A DNA stretch of 64,000 nt from Oscillospiraceae bacterium (GTDB taxonomy: Bacteria; Bacillota; Clostridia; Oscillospirales; UBA929): contig WRIZ01000005.1 of assembly GCA_009782475.1 (NCBI GenBank), forward strand, positions 39,377 through 103,376, written 5' to 3'. The notes below the pieces were generated by a model. That model did not search any database. It was not told the DNA's origin and saw only the letters and a list, made by a program, of their open reading frames with translations. This document shows, one piece after another, positions 61,698 through 64,000 of this stretch (the first letter of the stretch is position 1; every line of letters begins with the position of its first letter). The translations under genes and the position numbers were made by a program.

Positions 61698-62855
61698 ATG
61701 CCGGGTTTAGGCGTCTACATCCACATACCCTTTTGCGGCAGTAAGTGTTCTTACTGCGACTTTTACTCGCTTCCCGGCCAGTCCGAGACGCTGATGGACG
61801 ACTATGTCAAGGCACTGGCGCGGCATATGGACGAAGCGGGTACATATCTCGGCAAGGGGAGCAAAGGCGGTATCTCGGTCGATTCCATCTATGTCGGCGG
61901 CGGCACGCCTACGGCCATAGGGCATAAACGCCTTATAGCGGTCTTAGCGGCATTGAAGAAAAAGTTTATCCTGACAACCAACTGCGAGGTCACGGTCGAA
62001 GCCAACCCGGGAACGGCCGACGCGAAAGCCTTCAAAAAGCTCCGCAAAGCCGGGTATAACCGCATCTCGTTCGGTGTGCAGGCCATGCAGCAAGACTTGC
62101 TCACAACATTGGGGCGCAAACACACGGGCGAACAGGCCGCCGACTGCGTGCGCGAAGCCGCCGACGCCGGGTTTACCAACATCAGCGTCGACGTCATGTA
62201 CGGCATACCCGGGCAGACACGCGCCCAACTGACCGAAACGCTGCGTTCGGTCTGCACTTGGCGGATCAATCATCTGTCATTATATGGGTTGAAACTGGAA
62301 GAGGGGACGCCCCTCGCCGAAGCAGAGCCGGTATTGCCCAAAGACGATGAGCAGGCGGATATGTATTTGGAAGCGGTGGAGCTGCTGGCCAAAGAAGGGT
62401 TGAAGCAATATGAAGTCTCCAACTTCGCGCGTCAGGGGTACATCTGCCGGCACAATTATAAATACTGGATGCTCGAACCCTATGTCGGGTTTGGTGCGGC
62501 GGCTCATTCCGATTTCGGCGGCAAACGGTACAGCTTTGTCAAAAACGTAAAAGCCTACATAGACGGTGTGCGCGACAGCGAGTCGCTGATGGAGGAGATG
62601 CAGCAGGTGCCCCTGATCGAGCGGGCCGGGGAGTATGTCATGCTGGGGCTCCGCACCGTCAACGGCGTATCCAGCAACGAGTATACACGATTGTTCAAAG
62701 CGTCGTTCGATATGCTGGAAAACAAGCTGGCGCGCTGTAAGAAATGGGGATTGGCCGCAACCGAGGGCGACCGCTGGCGTCTGACGCCCAAAGGGTTTCT
62801 TGTCAGCAATCAAATCATCGGCGAGTTACTGGACACTAGCGAAAAATCAAGCTGA
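61698..62855 (+). CDS. hemW: Radical SAM heme chaperone HemW (HemN-like)
   Basis: GVYIHIPFCGSKCSYCDFYSLPG; VGGGTPTAIG; FGVQAMQQDLLTTLGRKHTGEQA. Confidence 0.95.
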   Translation: MPGLGVYIHIPFCGSKCSYCDFYSLPGQSETLMDDYVKALARHMDEAGTYLGKGSKGGISVDSIYVGGGTPTAIGHKRLIAVLAALKKKFILTTNCEVTVEANPGTADAKAFKKLRKAGYNRISFGVQAMQQDLLTTLGRKHTGEQAADCVREAADAGFTNISVDVMYGIPGQTRAQLTETLRSVCTWRINHLSLYGLKLEEGTPLAEAEPVLPKDDEQADMYLEAVELLAKEGLKQYEVSNFARQGYICRHNYKYWMLEPYVGFGAAAHSDFGGKRYSFVKNVKAYIDGVRDSESLMEEMQQVPLIERAGEYVMLGLRTVNGVSSNEYTRLFKASFDMLENKLARCKKWGLAATEGDRWRLTPKGFLVSNQIIGELLDTSEKSS

Positions 62856-63099
62856 AGCCCCAAACCAGCCCCACACCGCCCGCGCCGATCATCGTATATA
62901 CAAGAGGCGGCCAGCGTTTTCTCGATTTTGACACTCCCGTTTGACGCTGCGCGATACGGCAGGCTTCGGCCAGCACCTCGTCGGCCGAGACGCCATGCGA
63001 AACAGAAGCGTCGTCCCGCACAACGAACAACGCCTGTTCAAACACCCCCGCTTCGGGGTAACGCACCATGACGACCCTGCGGGATAAACCTTTGACCAT
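62836..63099 (-). CDS. Hypothetical protein with C-terminal TM helix
   Basis: MVKGLSRRVVMVRYPEAGVFEQALFVVRDDASVSHGVSADEVLAEACRIAQRQ...PPLVYTMIGAGGVGLVWGFSLIFR. Confidence 0.6.
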   Translation of the reverse strand: MVKGLSRRVVMVRYPEAGVFEQALFVVRDDASVSHGVSADEVLAEACRIAQRQTGVSKSRKRWPPLVYTMIGAGGVGLVWGFSLIFR

Positions 63100-63160
63100 A
63101 CAGAGAACACCCCAAATTAAGCAGTAAACACAGTTTATCCCATAGGGGGGAATTTATACC

Positions 63161-63670
63161 ATGTCAAAAATAGCCATTGTTATCAACGGGAAGCCGGAGT
63201 CGGGCAAAGACGCCCTTTGCGACGCCGTCATCCGGCAGGGTCACGCCCGGAAAATCTCGTCGATCGACCCGATCACCGCGCTGGCCAAGCAAGGCGGCTG
63301 GGACGGCGTTAAAGACGTACGCTCGCGCAAACTGTTAAGCAATCTCAAGCGTCTGTTTGCTGAGTTCAACGACCTGCCCAACCGCTATGTGCTGGAAGAG
63401 TATCAAACATTCCTGCAAAGCAACGACGACGTCCTTTTCGTTCATATCCGGGAGCAGGATCAAATCGAAGCGTTCAAAAAAGCCGCTGCGGGCGGCTGCG
63501 TGACCCTGCTTGTACGCCGCCCCGGCTCGGGGAACAGAATCGGCAACCCCTCCGACGATGAAGTGGCCAATTATCACTACGACGTGACCTTTGACAACGA
63601 TCTCCCGCTGGAAGAGGCGGAGAAAACCTTCCGCGCGCTGGTGGAGTACATACGGTTTAATTATGCGTGA
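63161..63670 (+). CDS. P-loop NTPase, nucleotide-kinase-like
   Basis: IAIVINGKPESGKDALCDAVIRQG Walker A-like motif; overall small kinase pattern. Confidence 0.7.
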   Translation: MSKIAIVINGKPESGKDALCDAVIRQGHARKISSIDPITALAKQGGWDGVKDVRSRKLLSNLKRLFAEFNDLPNRYVLEEYQTFLQSNDDVLFVHIREQDQIEAFKKAAAGGCVTLLVRRPGSGNRIGNPSDDEVANYHYDVTFDNDLPLEEAEKTFRALVEYIRFNYA

Positions 63671-63681
63671 GGGGAGAAAAA

Positions 63682-64000
63682 ATGGACAAGTGTATATTTT
63701 GTAAAGATAGTATAGAAGAATTTCCAACAAAAGGTGATCAATATGAATTTAGTTGCCCAAATTGCGGCCTGTGGGGGATAAAACGAGAGTATGTAAGAGA
63801 ATTTACAAGAAAAACGGAAAATGAGTATTTTGGTAAAATGTACTTAATAGCAGGGTATTTATATGAATTTAATATAAGCAATAATGAGCCATTCATCTTT
63901 ACATCAGGAGGATTAGAACGAGTATTAAAAGATGAACGTATCCCGAAAACTCCTATGCGGCGACTAGAGCGATTGCTTGTCTCATTATACAAAATAGATG
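63682..64000 (+). CDS. Zinc-ribbon N-terminal protein, truncated by the window edge
   Basis: Open frame MDKCIFCKDSIEEFPTKGDQYEFSCPNCGLWGIKREYVREFTRKTENEYFGKMYLIAGYLYEFN...; AT-rich, SD upstream; not in the ORF track because it has no stop in the window. Confidence 0.6.
   Translation, partial: MDKCIFCKDSIEEFPTKGDQYEFSCPNCGLWGIKREYVREFTRKTENEYFGKMYLIAGYLYEFNISNNEPFIFTSGGLERVLKDERIPKTPMRRLERLLVSLYKID

Overview
The window looks like a Clostridia (Oscillospirales-like) chromosomal segment, mostly housekeeping genes. Left arm: pyruvate:ferredoxin oxidoreductase, a cysteine desulfurase, aspS, hisS, an M20 peptidase, gap, a YfbR-like HD hydrolase and ppdK. Centre: a large acyl-CoA dehydratase activase-like protein, rnfCDGEAB, iscS/iscU, rnhA, and the replication cluster gyrA-gyrB-remB-recF-dnaN-dnaA. 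Right: tRNA-Arg, tRNA-Ala, gatCAB with a second aspS, parB/noc-like, a secreted phosphodiester glycosidase with SLH repeats, GH43, lepA and hemW. Accessory genes include three toxin-antitoxin modules (RelB/YafQ, HigBA/NadS-type, HicAB), a HEPN-like protein and several decayed genes. Strongest leads: (1) a GatA-like subunit, translationally coupled to gatC and gatB, that appears to lack the whole Lys-Ser-Ser amidase triad and sits beside a second AspRS with the non-discriminating signature; (2) a DnaA-box cluster beside an AT-rich tract at about 55.4-55.6 kb, near parB and a gene-strand switch, a candidate oriC 13 kb from dnaA; (3) two copies of a structured palindromic RNA-like motif with an invariant GTGAA loop and compensatory stem changes, each directly upstream of a minus-strand gene; (4) a 27-bp exact repeat around a TA-containing insert that duplicates the 3' end of yfbR and the ppdK promoter. 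All family calls were made by reading the sequence, with no database searches.
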